DNA from: Rummeliibacillus sp963792445
Lineage (GTDB): Bacteria; Bacillota; Bacilli; Bacillales_A; Planococcaceae
Reading direction: 5' to 3'
Length of the DNA stretch: 64,000 nucleotides
NCBI GenBank assembly: GCA_963792445.1
Contig: CAWBWO010000017.1
Span: 372,001 to 436,000 of the forward strand
Shown: piece by piece, positions 8,390 to 15,277 of the stretch
Numbering within the stretch: position 1 is the first letter of the stretch
Layout: every line of letters begins with the position of its first letter
Translations under genes and position numbers: made by a program
The notes under the pieces: generated by a model
What the model saw: the letters and a program-made list of their open reading frames with translations, nothing else
Told to the model about the DNA's origin: nothing
The model's database searches: none

Positions 8390-8830
8390 ATGCGATTAAC
8401 ACTATATACCGATTATTCTTTACGTGTCCTACTCTATCTCGGCTCGATGGATTCAGATAAATTAGCCACAATTAAAGAAATATCGGAATCATATGGAATA
8501 TCTAAGAATCATCTAATGAAAGTAACCCATGAGCTTGGTAAGCTTGGATATATAGAAACAATACGTGGTCGTGGCGGTGGTATTCGGCTTGCGACTAAAC
8601 CTGAAGAGATCGTTATTGGAAAAGTGATACGGCAAACGGAAGAAGATTTCTACTTAGTGGATTGTTTTAATCCTGAATCAGTAGGATGTATCATTTCTCC
8701 CGTTTGCAGTTTAAAAGGCGCTCTCAATAAAGCAATGCATGCATATTTAACTGTATTAGATGAATATACATTAAGTGACTTTCTTCATTCAAAAGAAGAA
8801 TTGGCCGCATTATTGTTTAATAATAAGTAA
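8390..8830 (+). CDS. nsrR: Rrf2-family nitric-oxide-sensing repressor NsrR
   Basis: A 146-residue Rrf2 protein with an N-terminal winged helix (LATIKEISESYGISKNHLMKVTHELGKLGYIETIRGRGGGIRLA, about residues 24-67). Three cysteines in CFNPESVGCIISPVC (about 92-106) are placed as the [4Fe-4S] ligands in NsrR. Loss of the cluster on NO exposure relieves repression of hmp. It is divergent from hmp, with the operator in the shared intergenic region. The ATG is preceded by GGTGGTG. Confidence 0.92.
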   Translation: MRLTLYTDYSLRVLLYLGSMDSDKLATIKEISESYGISKNHLMKVTHELGKLGYIETIRGRGGGIRLATKPEEIVIGKVIRQTEEDFYLVDCFNPESVGCIISPVCSLKGALNKAMHAYLTVLDEYTLSDFLHSKEELAALLFNNK

Positions 8831-8836
8831 CCATAA

Positions 8837-8876
8837 GAAAACCTTTCGCCCCGTAAGTATGGCGAAAGGTTTTTAT
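8837..8876 (+). terminator. Terminator of nsrR
   Basis: AACCTTTCGCC and GGCGAAAGGTT form an 11-base stem around a 10-base loop, followed by TTTTATTG. Confidence 0.8.
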
Positions 8877-8940
8877 TGTCATTATACTGTTTTCATATTA
8901 GTTATTTATTTTTTACAGTTACTTTCACGTAATCTATCCA

Positions 8941-8978
8941 AAAATAAAAAGCCTATGAATGTTACATTCATAGACTTT
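8941..8978 (-). terminator. Terminator of the infC-rpmI-rplT operon
   Basis: A stem of GTCTATGAATG and CATTCATAGGC around TAA, followed on the minus strand by TTTTTATTTT, just past the rplT stop codon. Confidence 0.75.
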
Positions 8979-8994
8979 AAATGCTTGTTTCTAA

Positions 8995-9354
8995 TTATTT
9001 AGCTACAGCTTTTTTAGCAGCGTCTGCTAATTGAGCGAATGCAGCTGCATCGTTTACTGCAAGATCAGCTAACATTTTACGGTTAACTTCGATTTCAGCA
9101 ACTTTTAAACCGTGCATTAAACGGCTGTATGAAAGACCATTAATGCGAGCAGCAGCGTTGATACGAGTGATCCATAATTTACGGAAATCACGTTTCTTTT
9201 GACGACGGTCACGATATGCATATTGACCTGATTTCATAACTGCTTGGTTAGCAACTTTATATAATGTGTGTTTAGAGCCATAGTAACCTTTAGCTAATTT
9301 TAAAACTTTTTTACGACGAGCGCGTGATACAGTACCGCCTTTTACGCGTGGCAT
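8995..9354 (-). CDS. rplT: 50S ribosomal protein L20
   Basis: A 119-residue protein with the usual L20 start (MPRVKGGTVSRARRKK) and the conserved KLWITRINAAARINGLSYSRLMHGL segment. It is an early-binding 23S rRNA protein needed for large-subunit assembly. In B. subtilis L20 also represses its own operon by binding the infC leader, which fits the leader and attenuator seen upstream here. It is the third gene of infC-rpmI-rplT. Confidence 0.97.
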   Translation of the reverse strand: MPRVKGGTVSRARRKKVLKLAKGYYGSKHTLYKVANQAVMKSGQYAYRDRRQKKRDFRKLWITRINAAARINGLSYSRLMHGLKVAEIEVNRKMLADLAVNDAAAFAQLADAAKKAVAK

Positions 9355-9403
9355 ACTAATTACCTCCTGCTATTCAATTACATGAATATGTTATATTTTC
9401 GAA

Positions 9404-9604
9404 TTATTTAATGTTCGCAAGTAAAGATTTGATGCGTTTGAAGTCACCTGAAGAAACGATGTTTGCTTTACGTAGGTGGCGTTTTGCTTTTGTAGATTTG
9501 TTTGCGAATAAGTGGCTACCAAAAGCACGGTCATATTTTAATTTACCAGTACCCGTTTTTTTGAAACGTTTAGCTGCGCCACGGTGAGTTTTCATTTTTG
9601 GCAT
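9404..9604 (-). CDS. rpmI: 50S ribosomal protein L35
   Basis: A 66-residue basic protein beginning MPKMKTHRGAAKRFKKTGTGK, the standard L35 pattern, and ending with the RIKSLLANIK helix. It lies between infC and rplT with short gaps and its own GGAGG ribosome binding site. Confidence 0.97.
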   Translation of the reverse strand: MPKMKTHRGAAKRFKKTGTGKLKYDRAFGSHLFANKSTKAKRHLRKANIVSSGDFKRIKSLLANIK

Positions 9605-9636
9605 TTCGAATTCCTCCTAAACTGTTCGACTAAAAC

Positions 9637-10155
9637 TTATTTTTTCTCGTTCTTAGGTTGAAGTACTAAGAACATGCTTCTGCCTTCCATTTTCGGTTTT
9701 TGTTCAACCGTTGCATATTCAGCACAAGCTTGTGCAAAGCGATCTAATACTTTTTGGCCGATTTCTTTGTGCGTAATTGCACGACCTTTAAAGCGGATAG
9801 ATGCTTTTACTTTGTCCCCTTTTTCAAGGAACTTAATCCCGTTACGCAATTTTGTTTGGAAATCGTGTTCGTCGATTGAAGGACTTAGTCTTACTTCTTT
9901 CATCACGATAACTTTTTGGTTTTTGCGTACTTCGCGATCTTTCTTTTGTTGCTCGAACTTGAATTTACCATAGTCCATGATACGAGCGACTGGCGGCTTG
10001 GCTTGAGGAGCCACAAGGACAAGATCCAAATTTGCACGTTCTGCAATTGTTAAGGCTTCATTGCGTGATTTTACTCCAAGCTGATCTCCATTATGGTCGA
10101 TTACACGAAGTTCACGAGCGCGAATGCCTTCGTTTACATACATGTCTTTGCTAAT
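9637..10155 (-). CDS. infC: Translation initiation factor IF-3 (AUU start)
   Basis: A 172-residue IF-3 with the N-domain (NEGIRARELRVIDHNGDQLGVKS), the linker rich in K and E, and the C-domain (KEVRLSPSIDEHDFQTKLRN, FKGRAITHKEIG). The first ATG at 10143 lacks a ribosome binding site at a workable distance. An in-frame ATT at 10153-10155 lies 9 bases after GGAGG and gives the usual N-terminus (M)SKDM. AUU initiation is the known device by which IF-3 limits its own synthesis, so I start the gene there. It leads the rpmI-rplT operon. Confidence 0.93.
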   Translation of the reverse strand: MSKDMYVNEGIRARELRVIDHNGDQLGVKSRNEALTIAERANLDLVLVAPQAKPPVARIMDYGKFKFEQQKKDREVRKNQKVIVMKEVRLSPSIDEHDFQTKLRNGIKFLEKGDKVKASIRFKGRAITHKEIGQKVLDRFAQACAEYATVEQKPKMEGRSMFLVLQPKNEKK

Positions 10156-10410
10156 AACAATCCACCTCCAAGTAGTGTCGCGAATACATGGTTTGGGCTA
10201 GTTGCCCGATTGATCGGTACGGCTTATTTCGATGTCCACTAAAAAAGGGCGGACATAGTCGAAATGTCCGCCCGCAAGATATATGTACACGCGTAAATGC
10301 GTGATCCGTTCTATCATGTAACCTGTCAACACTAAATACTCTAGATCGATCAGGTGAGAAGCGGGCAGCCTCTACTTTCAACCACAAACTTGTATTCATT
10401 AACCTTTAAT
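10156..10410 (-). promoter_or_regulatory. infC leader (L20-type autoregulatory leader)
   Basis: About 250 transcribed but untranslated bases precede infC. They contain inverted repeats and a strong internal terminator (10241-10273). This is the arrangement of the L20 leader of Bacillales, in which L20 binding promotes premature termination. A reading frame of 82 codons across the leader has no ribosome binding site and begins at the transcript start, so I do not treat it as a gene. Confidence 0.6.
10241..10273 (-). terminator. Attenuator terminator in the infC leader
   Basis: GGGCGGACAT and ATGTCCGCCC form a perfect 10-base stem with a 7-base loop, followed on the minus strand by six T residues. 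It lies between the infC promoter and the gene, as an attenuator should. Confidence 0.85.
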
Positions 10411-10439
10411 ATATTATCATGAAACGAAATCCCTGTCAA
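10411..10439 (-). promoter_or_regulatory. Sigma-A promoter of infC-rpmI-rplT
   Basis: A perfect TTGACA, a 17-base spacer and TAATAT on the minus strand, about 255 bases upstream of the infC start. Confidence 0.85.
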
Positions 10440-10475
10440 CAATTCTTCTCTATATTAAAAACATTTCTTTCTCAT

Positions 10476-10504
10476 GTTTCAGTTAAGCAATTTAGGGCTA
10501 TATA
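10476..10504 (+). promoter_or_regulatory. Possible promoter of the glycosyltransferase/phosphatase pair (sigma-B-like or sigma-A)
   Basis: GTTTCA, a 13-base spacer and GGGCTA resemble the sigma-B pattern (GTTTAA and GGGTAT) with mismatches in both boxes. An overlapping alternative is TTTCAG, 16 bases, TATATA for sigma-A. Both would start transcription 30-40 bases before the gene. Confidence 0.3.
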
Positions 10505-10541
10505 CAAAGTGAAAAGTATTTCATAAGGAGGAGTCAAGAAT

Positions 10542-11750
10542 ATGACAATAAAGAAAATATTATTCATCTCAGAGCACGGTGACCCACTTGTTCCATTAGG
10601 TAGCAAACAAGCTGGCGGTCAAAATAACTATGTAAAACAATTAGCCCTTGCATTAGAGTACAATAATTATGAAATTGACGTTATTACACATTGGACAAAT
10701 GATCAAGCACCACAAATTGAGAAATTTGGACATAACAATCGTGTAATTCGTGTTGCAGCAGGTCATAAAGGGCCAATCTTTAAAGATAATATTTTTCACT
10801 TACTCCCTCAGTTTTACAAAGAAATGCTTCAACTGATTGATATTAAACAGTATGCACTTGTTCATACCCATTATTGGATGTCCGGTATTTTAGGAAATAC
10901 GTTAAAAAATCAATATCACCTTCCATGGGTTCATACAAACCATTCATTAGGAATAGCTAAAAAAAATGGGATTGGTGTAGCTAATGAAGTTCGACTTCAA
11001 TATGAAAAGAAAATACTAACGAATGCAGACGAAATAATCGCAACTACTCCAAATGAGAAAGAGTTGATTGAAAGCACGGTTCCCTCTCCTACTTCTATAA
11101 AAGTAGTTCCTATCGGGGTATCCCCAAGATTTATCGATACACCATTTTCAACGAAACAAAGCCCCTATTATTTATATGTTGGACGTTTAGAAAAACCAAA
11201 AGGTATCTACGTATTATTAGAGGCATTTAAACTTTTACTGAAAAATCATTCAGTCCCAGATGAGATTAAATTATTGATTATCGGCGGAAGTAAAAACGCT
11301 GTAGATTTGATAACAAAAGATCCAAAAAATGAAGAACTTCAACAGGCAATTGTTGGCTTTGAAGATCGTATTTTGTTTTTAGGACCGAAAAATGAAAAAG
11401 AGCTTGTTCATTATTATAAAAACGCAATTGCCACGATTGTTCCTTCCTATTATGAATCATTTGGAATGGTTGCTGCAGAAGCACAAGCATGTGGATGTCC
11501 TGTTATTGCTTCAAAAGTTGGTGGATTACAAAATGTTGTCCTGCAGGAGCGAACCGGACTACATGTAACAAGTGGCGATCCCGAAAAATTTGCTGAAGCT
11601 ATGGATATTCTCTTAAAGAATGGTCTATTGAATAATTTATTGGGGTACAATGCTAAATCTCTTGCAGAAAAGCATTTTGACTGGTCTGAAATTGCTATAA
11701 ATATTAGTAACTTGTATGAGGAGTTGCAACATGAATATGTTCAAAAATAA
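10542..11750 (+). CDS. Family 4 glycosyltransferase resembling sucrose-phosphate / mannosylfructose-phosphate synthase
   Basis: A 402-residue GT-B enzyme. Features shared with sucrose-phosphate synthases are the N-terminal AGGQNNYVKQLALAL (their DTGGQ loop, about residues 22-37), VHTHYWMSG (about 106), THNSLG-like TNHSLGIAKK (about 125), the sugar-nucleotide site YVGRLEKPKGI (about 210) and the ESFGMVAAEAQACG E-x7-E motif (about 305). It therefore probably moves a hexose from a nucleotide sugar to a phosphorylated sugar. The next gene is an SPP-like phosphatase overlapping by 20 bases, the pairing seen in sucrose and mannosylfructose synthesis. AAGGAGGAG precedes the ATG. The exact donor and acceptor cannot be read from the sequence. 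Confidence 0.8.
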   Translation: MTIKKILFISEHGDPLVPLGSKQAGGQNNYVKQLALALEYNNYEIDVITHWTNDQAPQIEKFGHNNRVIRVAAGHKGPIFKDNIFHLLPQFYKEMLQLIDIKQYALVHTHYWMSGILGNTLKNQYHLPWVHTNHSLGIAKKNGIGVANEVRLQYEKKILTNADEIIATTPNEKELIESTVPSPTSIKVVPIGVSPRFIDTPFSTKQSPYYLYVGRLEKPKGIYVLLEAFKLLLKNHSVPDEIKLLIIGGSKNAVDLITKDPKNEELQQAIVGFEDRILFLGPKNEKELVHYYKNAIATIVPSYYESFGMVAAEAQACGCPVIASKVGGLQNVVLQERTGLHVTSGDPEKFAEAMDILLKNGLLNNLLGYNAKSLAEKHFDWSEIAINISNLYEELQHEYVQK

Positions 11751-12465
11751 TATTATTGCCACAGATTTAGACAATACTTTAATAGGTAATACAAAGTCGT
11801 TGCAACAATTACTTTATCATTTAGAAAATGATTTTTCCACTATCTATATTACTGGACGTCATAAACAATCAGCAATTGAGTTATTAAATTTCCATCAAAT
11901 TCCTATGCCAGAAGTACTCATTTGCGATGCAGGGGCAACAATCTATAACTCGCCTCAGTTTGAACAAGATATGATTTGGAAACAGCAAACTAAAAAACAT
12001 TGGCAACCTCAAAAAATTAAATCGATTATGGAATTTCTACCTTCTATCAAGAAACAAAACTTGCCAAATGAAGAACGCCTATCTTATACCATATTAGACA
12101 GCAATATTGCTAATTCAGCCAAAATCAAATTAAAAAATAGTGATATTTCTTGTCATTGTATTTATAGCTCAGGCAAAGACTTCGATATATTACCTGCTCA
12201 TACAAACAAAGGATCTGCATTACATTATGTGTTGCAAAATGCATCCTCGCATGCAAATATTCTTGTAGCCGGTGATTCTGGGAATGATACAGATATGCTT
12301 ACAGAAGGATATCCAGCAGTTATTGTAGGCAATCATCAACCTGAACTTGAAAAACTGACTGGTATTCCAACCATATATTTTGCAAAAAAGTGCTATGCTG
12401 CAGGTATTCAGGAGGGTTGGAATCATTTTTACTCAAAGTCTCATCACTCACCCATACATGTTTAG
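11731..12465 (+). CDS. HAD hydrolase of the sucrose-phosphate-phosphatase family
   Basis: A 244-residue haloacid-dehalogenase phosphatase. Motif I is ATDLDNTLIG (about residues 9-18), motif II is YITGR (about 41), motif III the lysine in NKGSAL (about 160), and motif IV is VAGDSGNDTDML (about 178). GDSGND followed by an acidic residue is typical of sucrose-6-phosphate phosphatases. It would dephosphorylate the product of the preceding glycosyltransferase. I start it at the ATG at 11731, 7 bases after GAGGAG, which overlaps the upstream gene; an ATG at 11716 is also in frame. A shared terminator separates it from convergent thrS. Confidence 0.8.
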   Translation: MNMFKNNIIATDLDNTLIGNTKSLQQLLYHLENDFSTIYITGRHKQSAIELLNFHQIPMPEVLICDAGATIYNSPQFEQDMIWKQQTKKHWQPQKIKSIMEFLPSIKKQNLPNEERLSYTILDSNIANSAKIKLKNSDISCHCIYSSGKDFDILPAHTNKGSALHYVLQNASSHANILVAGDSGNDTDMLTEGYPAVIVGNHQPELEKLTGIPTIYFAKKCYAAGIQEGWNHFYSKSHHSPIHV

Positions 12466-12497
12466 TAATGTGTTTTTCAATCATCGATTATTCCATT

Positions 12498-12541
12498 GAA
12501 AAAGCGACTTTCCGTTTGAGAGAACGAAAAGCCGCTTTTAA
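12498..12541. terminator. Bidirectional terminator between the phosphatase gene and thrS
   Basis: A nearly complementary pair of 15-base arms (GCGACTTTCCGTT with AACGAAAAGCCGC) flanked by A and T runs, between two converging genes. Confidence 0.65.
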
Positions 12542-12557
12542 TATTAATCAAATGGTC

Positions 12558-14495
12558 TTAGCCTTTATGTGCAACGTCTTCTTGAATTGCTTTTAAGAAT
12601 TCGTCGAATGGTACTGTTTCAGAATCTTTTGAGCCATAACGACGAACATTTACACTACCATCTTCTAATTCTTTATCCCCTAGTACAAGCATGTAAGGAA
12701 TTTTCTTCATTTGTGCTTCACGAATCTTATAACCAAGTTTTTCGTCTCGGTAATCCATTTCTACACGGAAGCCTGCAGCTTGTAGTTTTTCTTCGACTTG
12801 TTTTGCATAGTCGAAGTGAACATCATTAGAAACAGGAATCACTTGTACTTGAACTGGTGATAACCAAGTTGGGAAAGCACCTTTGTATTCTTCGATTAAG
12901 AAGGCTACGAAACGTTCCATAGTTGATACTACACCGCGGTGGATTACGACTGGACGATGTTGTTTACCATCTTCACCAATATAGTTAAGGTCGAAGCGTT
13001 CTGGTAATAAGAAGTCAAGTTGAACTGTTGATAATGTTTCTTGTTTACCAATTGCAGTTTTTACTTGAACATCAAGTTTTGGACCGTAGAATGCTGCTTC
13101 GCCTTCTGCTTCATAGTAATCTAAACCAAGGTCATCCATTGCTTCTTTTAACATACTTTGTGCTTTTTCCCACATTTCATCATCATCGAAATACTTTTCA
13201 GTATCTTCTGGGTCACGATATGAAAGACGGAATTCATAGTCAGTTAAATTGAAGTCTTTATAAACGGATAAGATTAATTCAACTACTTTTTTGAATTCTT
13301 CTTTGATTTGGTCTGGACGAACGAAAAGGTGAGCGTCATTTAAAGTCATACCGCGTACACGTTGTAAACCAGAAACAGCTCCACTCATTTCATAACGGTG
13401 CATTGTACCAAGTTCTGCTACACGGAATGGTAGATCACGGTAAGAACGCATTGCTGATTTGTATACCATCATATGGTGAGGACAGTTCATAGGACGTAAC
13501 ACTAAAGTTTCGTTATCCATTTCCATTGGTGGGAACATGTCATCTTGATAGTGATCCCAGTGACCTGAAGTTACATAAAGTTCTTTAGAACCTAGTACTG
13601 GAGTATAAACATGTTTGTAACCAAGTGAAATTTCTTTGTCGACAATATAACGTTCAATTGTACGACGAATTGTAGCACCATTTGGTAACCATAAAGGAAG
13701 ACCCATACCTACTAATTTGCTAGTAGTAAATAATTCAAGTTCTTTACCAATTTTACGGTGATCACGTTCTTTTGCTTCTTCAAGCATTTGTAGATGTGCT
13801 TTAAGTTCATCTTTTGTAAAGAATGCTGTTCCGTAAATACGTTGTAGCATTTTGTTATCTGAGTTACCTCTCCAATATGCTCCAGCAATTGATAATAATT
13901 TGAATTCTTTAATTTTACCTGTAGAAGGTACGTGTACACCACGGCAAAGGTCAAAGAAATCACCTTGTTCATATATTGAAACTTGTTCATCTTCAGGAAT
14001 TGCTTCTAGAAGTTCAAGTTTGTATTCATCATCAATTTCTTCAAAGCGTTTTTTTGCTTCTGCACGAGATACATCATGTCGAACGACTTCAATATTTTCA
14101 GCAACGATTTTCTTCATTTCTTTTTCGATGCGTGGGAAGTCTTCAGAAGTAATTGGTTCTGGAGAATCGATATCGTAGTAGAAACCACCTTCGATTACTG
14201 GACCAACACCAAGTTTTACTCCAGGGAATAATCGTTTTACAGCTTGCGCTAAAAGGTGAGCTGTTGAATGGCGCAATACTTCAAGTGCCTCATGATCTGT
14301 TGGTGTAATGATTGCAATTGTTCCATCTTCTTCAAGTGGAGTTTTAGTATCAACTAAAACATCATTGAATTTACCAACGATTGCTTTTTTACGTAATCCA
14401 GGGCTAATAGAAAGTGCTACAGCATCAGTAGTGATACCTTTTTCAAACTCTTTTACTGAGCCATCAGGGAATGTTAACTTAATCATGTCTGCCAT
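12558..14495 (-). CDS. thrS: Threonyl-tRNA synthetase
   Basis: A 645-residue class II synthetase. The TGS domain covers about residues 1-63, the editing domain contains HSTAHLLAQAV (about 74) and the later zinc/editing motif, the catalytic core has motif 2 (FRVAELGTMHRYE) and LRPMNCPHHMM, and the anticodon-binding domain is at the C-terminus. The frame is open further upstream, but the ATG at 14495 with AGGAGAG ahead of it gives the normal N-terminus MADMIKLTF. Expression should be controlled by the T-box leader at 14946-15185. Between leader and gene lies an unusual array of repeats, which should be part of the thrS mRNA. Confidence 0.96.
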   Translation of the reverse strand: MADMIKLTFPDGSVKEFEKGITTDAVALSISPGLRKKAIVGKFNDVLVDTKTPLEEDGTIAIITPTDHEALEVLRHSTAHLLAQAVKRLFPGVKLGVGPVIEGGFYYDIDSPEPITSEDFPRIEKEMKKIVAENIEVVRHDVSRAEAKKRFEEIDDEYKLELLEAIPEDEQVSIYEQGDFFDLCRGVHVPSTGKIKEFKLLSIAGAYWRGNSDNKMLQRIYGTAFFTKDELKAHLQMLEEAKERDHRKIGKELELFTTSKLVGMGLPLWLPNGATIRRTIERYIVDKEISLGYKHVYTPVLGSKELYVTSGHWDHYQDDMFPPMEMDNETLVLRPMNCPHHMMVYKSAMRSYRDLPFRVAELGTMHRYEMSGAVSGLQRVRGMTLNDAHLFVRPDQIKEEFKKVVELILSVYKDFNLTDYEFRLSYRDPEDTEKYFDDDEMWEKAQSMLKEAMDDLGLDYYEAEGEAAFYGPKLDVQVKTAIGKQETLSTVQLDFLLPERFDLNYIGEDGKQHRPVVIHRGVVSTMERFVAFLIEEYKGAFPTWLSPVQVQVIPVSNDVHFDYAKQVEEKLQAAGFRVEMDYRDEKLGYKIREAQMKKIPYMLVLGDKELEDGSVNVRRYGSKDSETVPFDEFLKAIQEDVAHKG

Positions 14496-14540
14496 AAATA
14501 ATCTCTCCTTTTTTTGTATTCTAGAGCTCTGGGCCACATA

Positions 14541-14665
14541 TAAGTGCTGAGGGCGCTCGTTCAGCTGCGACAATCACTGGAGGGCTCGAATCGAAAGCAT
14601 GTTTTAGCTTTCGACCGAGAGAACGAAGTGACTCGAGCAGCTAGCGCCCGAAGCCGGATACCATT
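14541..14665 (+). repeat. Intergenic repeat, unit A (short)
   Basis: Starts with the AGTGCTGA..CGCTCGTTCAG element that also opens unit B, has the AAAGCATGTTTTAGCTTT hairpin block and ends CCCGAAGCCGGATACCATT. It lacks the middle part of unit B. GC content is visibly higher than in the surroundings. Confidence 0.75.
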
Positions 14666-14853
14666 TAGTGCTGAAGCGGCTCGTTCAGGCCTGACAAGCG
14701 TTGGAAGGCCCGAATTGAAAGCATCTTTTCAGCTTTCAACCGAGGGACTGCTTTAAGGAAGATAGCCTAAGTACGCGACATCGTGTCGTAACGGCTATCG
14801 GGTACGCATCCTGCGCACCCCGAAGGCCTAGCCGCTGAAGCCGGATACCATAT
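14666..14853 (+). repeat. Intergenic repeat, unit B (full length, about 188 bases)
   Basis: Begins TAGTGCTGAAGCGGCTC and ends GAAGCCGGATACCA. It contains several inverted repeats: GAAAGC/GCTTTC, GATAGCC/GGCTATC, CGACA/TGTCG and CGCATCCTGCG. The block from GACAAGCG through AAGGCCTAGC is repeated, mostly base for base, on the opposite strand at 54062-54270. No reading frame with coding character is present. Confidence 0.85.
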
Positions 14854-14945
14854 TAGTGCTGAAGCGGCTCGATGGAATGATAGCCTAAAAAAAGTACAGA
14901 TTGTCCAATAGCTATCAGGATCACATCATGTGCACCCTCATCCGC
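14854..14945 (+). repeat. Intergenic repeat, unit C (internally deleted)
   Basis: Begins TAGTGCTGAAGCGGCTCG like unit B, then jumps to GATAGCCTAA, AGCTATCAGG and GTGCACCCTC, equivalent to the middle of unit B but diverged. It directly abuts the T-box terminator. Confidence 0.6.
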
Positions 14946-15185
14946 ACACAAAAAACCCCGTCCGCAAAGGGACGAGGTTTGTACTCGTGGTTCCACCCTT
15001 CTTCCTTCTATACATGAAATAAATACATGTGTAGATGAAGCTCTAGTTCGGCTAACGGGCCGCTACCGTCGACAATTACTGGTATTTCACTGTCGCTGCT
15101 CCAAGGCGGTAAATTTTGTGCCGGTACTAAGAAGCTTTCACCAATCGCTTCTCTCTCTTTATAGTCGTACAGAAAATTGTTGTCC
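14946..15185 (-). promoter_or_regulatory. T-box riboswitch of thrS
   Basis: The T-box consensus GGGTGGAACCACG is present on the minus strand at 14986-14998. It is followed by a terminator stem (ACCTCGTCC with GGACGGGGT) and six T residues. Upstream is the GAAAGCTTC... stem I region with AGTACC, where ACC is a plausible threonine specifier codon. Uncharged tRNA-Thr would stabilise the antiterminator and allow thrS transcription. Confidence 0.9.
14949..14980 (-). terminator. Terminator of the thrS T-box leader
   Basis: AAACCTCGTCC, a short loop and GGACGGGGTTTTTT on the minus strand. It competes with the antiterminator that includes the T-box sequence. Confidence 0.85.
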
Positions 15186-15219
15186 TTTTCTAAGCATTTC
15201 TTATTAGATTATGTCTGCA

Positions 15220-15248
15220 ATTATATAATGAAATATTTTTAAAATCAA
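15220..15248 (-). promoter_or_regulatory. Sigma-A promoter of the thrS leader
   Basis: TTGATT, 17 bases, TATAAT on the minus strand, just upstream of the T-box stem I sequence. Confidence 0.7.
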
Positions 15249-15277
15249 GTGTCATTTAAGTCTTGATTGATCCTTAA

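Noticed and set aside
10151..10399. An 82-codon open frame upstream of infC
   Set aside because: It begins at the expected transcript start, has no ribosome binding site, and lies over the structured leader and terminator.
14496..14573. A longer thrS start, 26 codons upstream
   Set aside because: The extension runs into the repeat array, and the ATG at 14495 has a proper ribosome binding site and the family N-terminus.
14544..14756. A 70-codon open frame within the thrS repeat array
   Set aside because: It crosses repeat units, has no family resemblance or ribosome binding site, and the GC-rich repeat gives long open frames by chance.
14541..14945. The repeat array as a CRISPR
   Set aside because: The units are long, of unequal length, contain internal hairpins, and have no regular short repeat with unique spacers; no cas genes are near.
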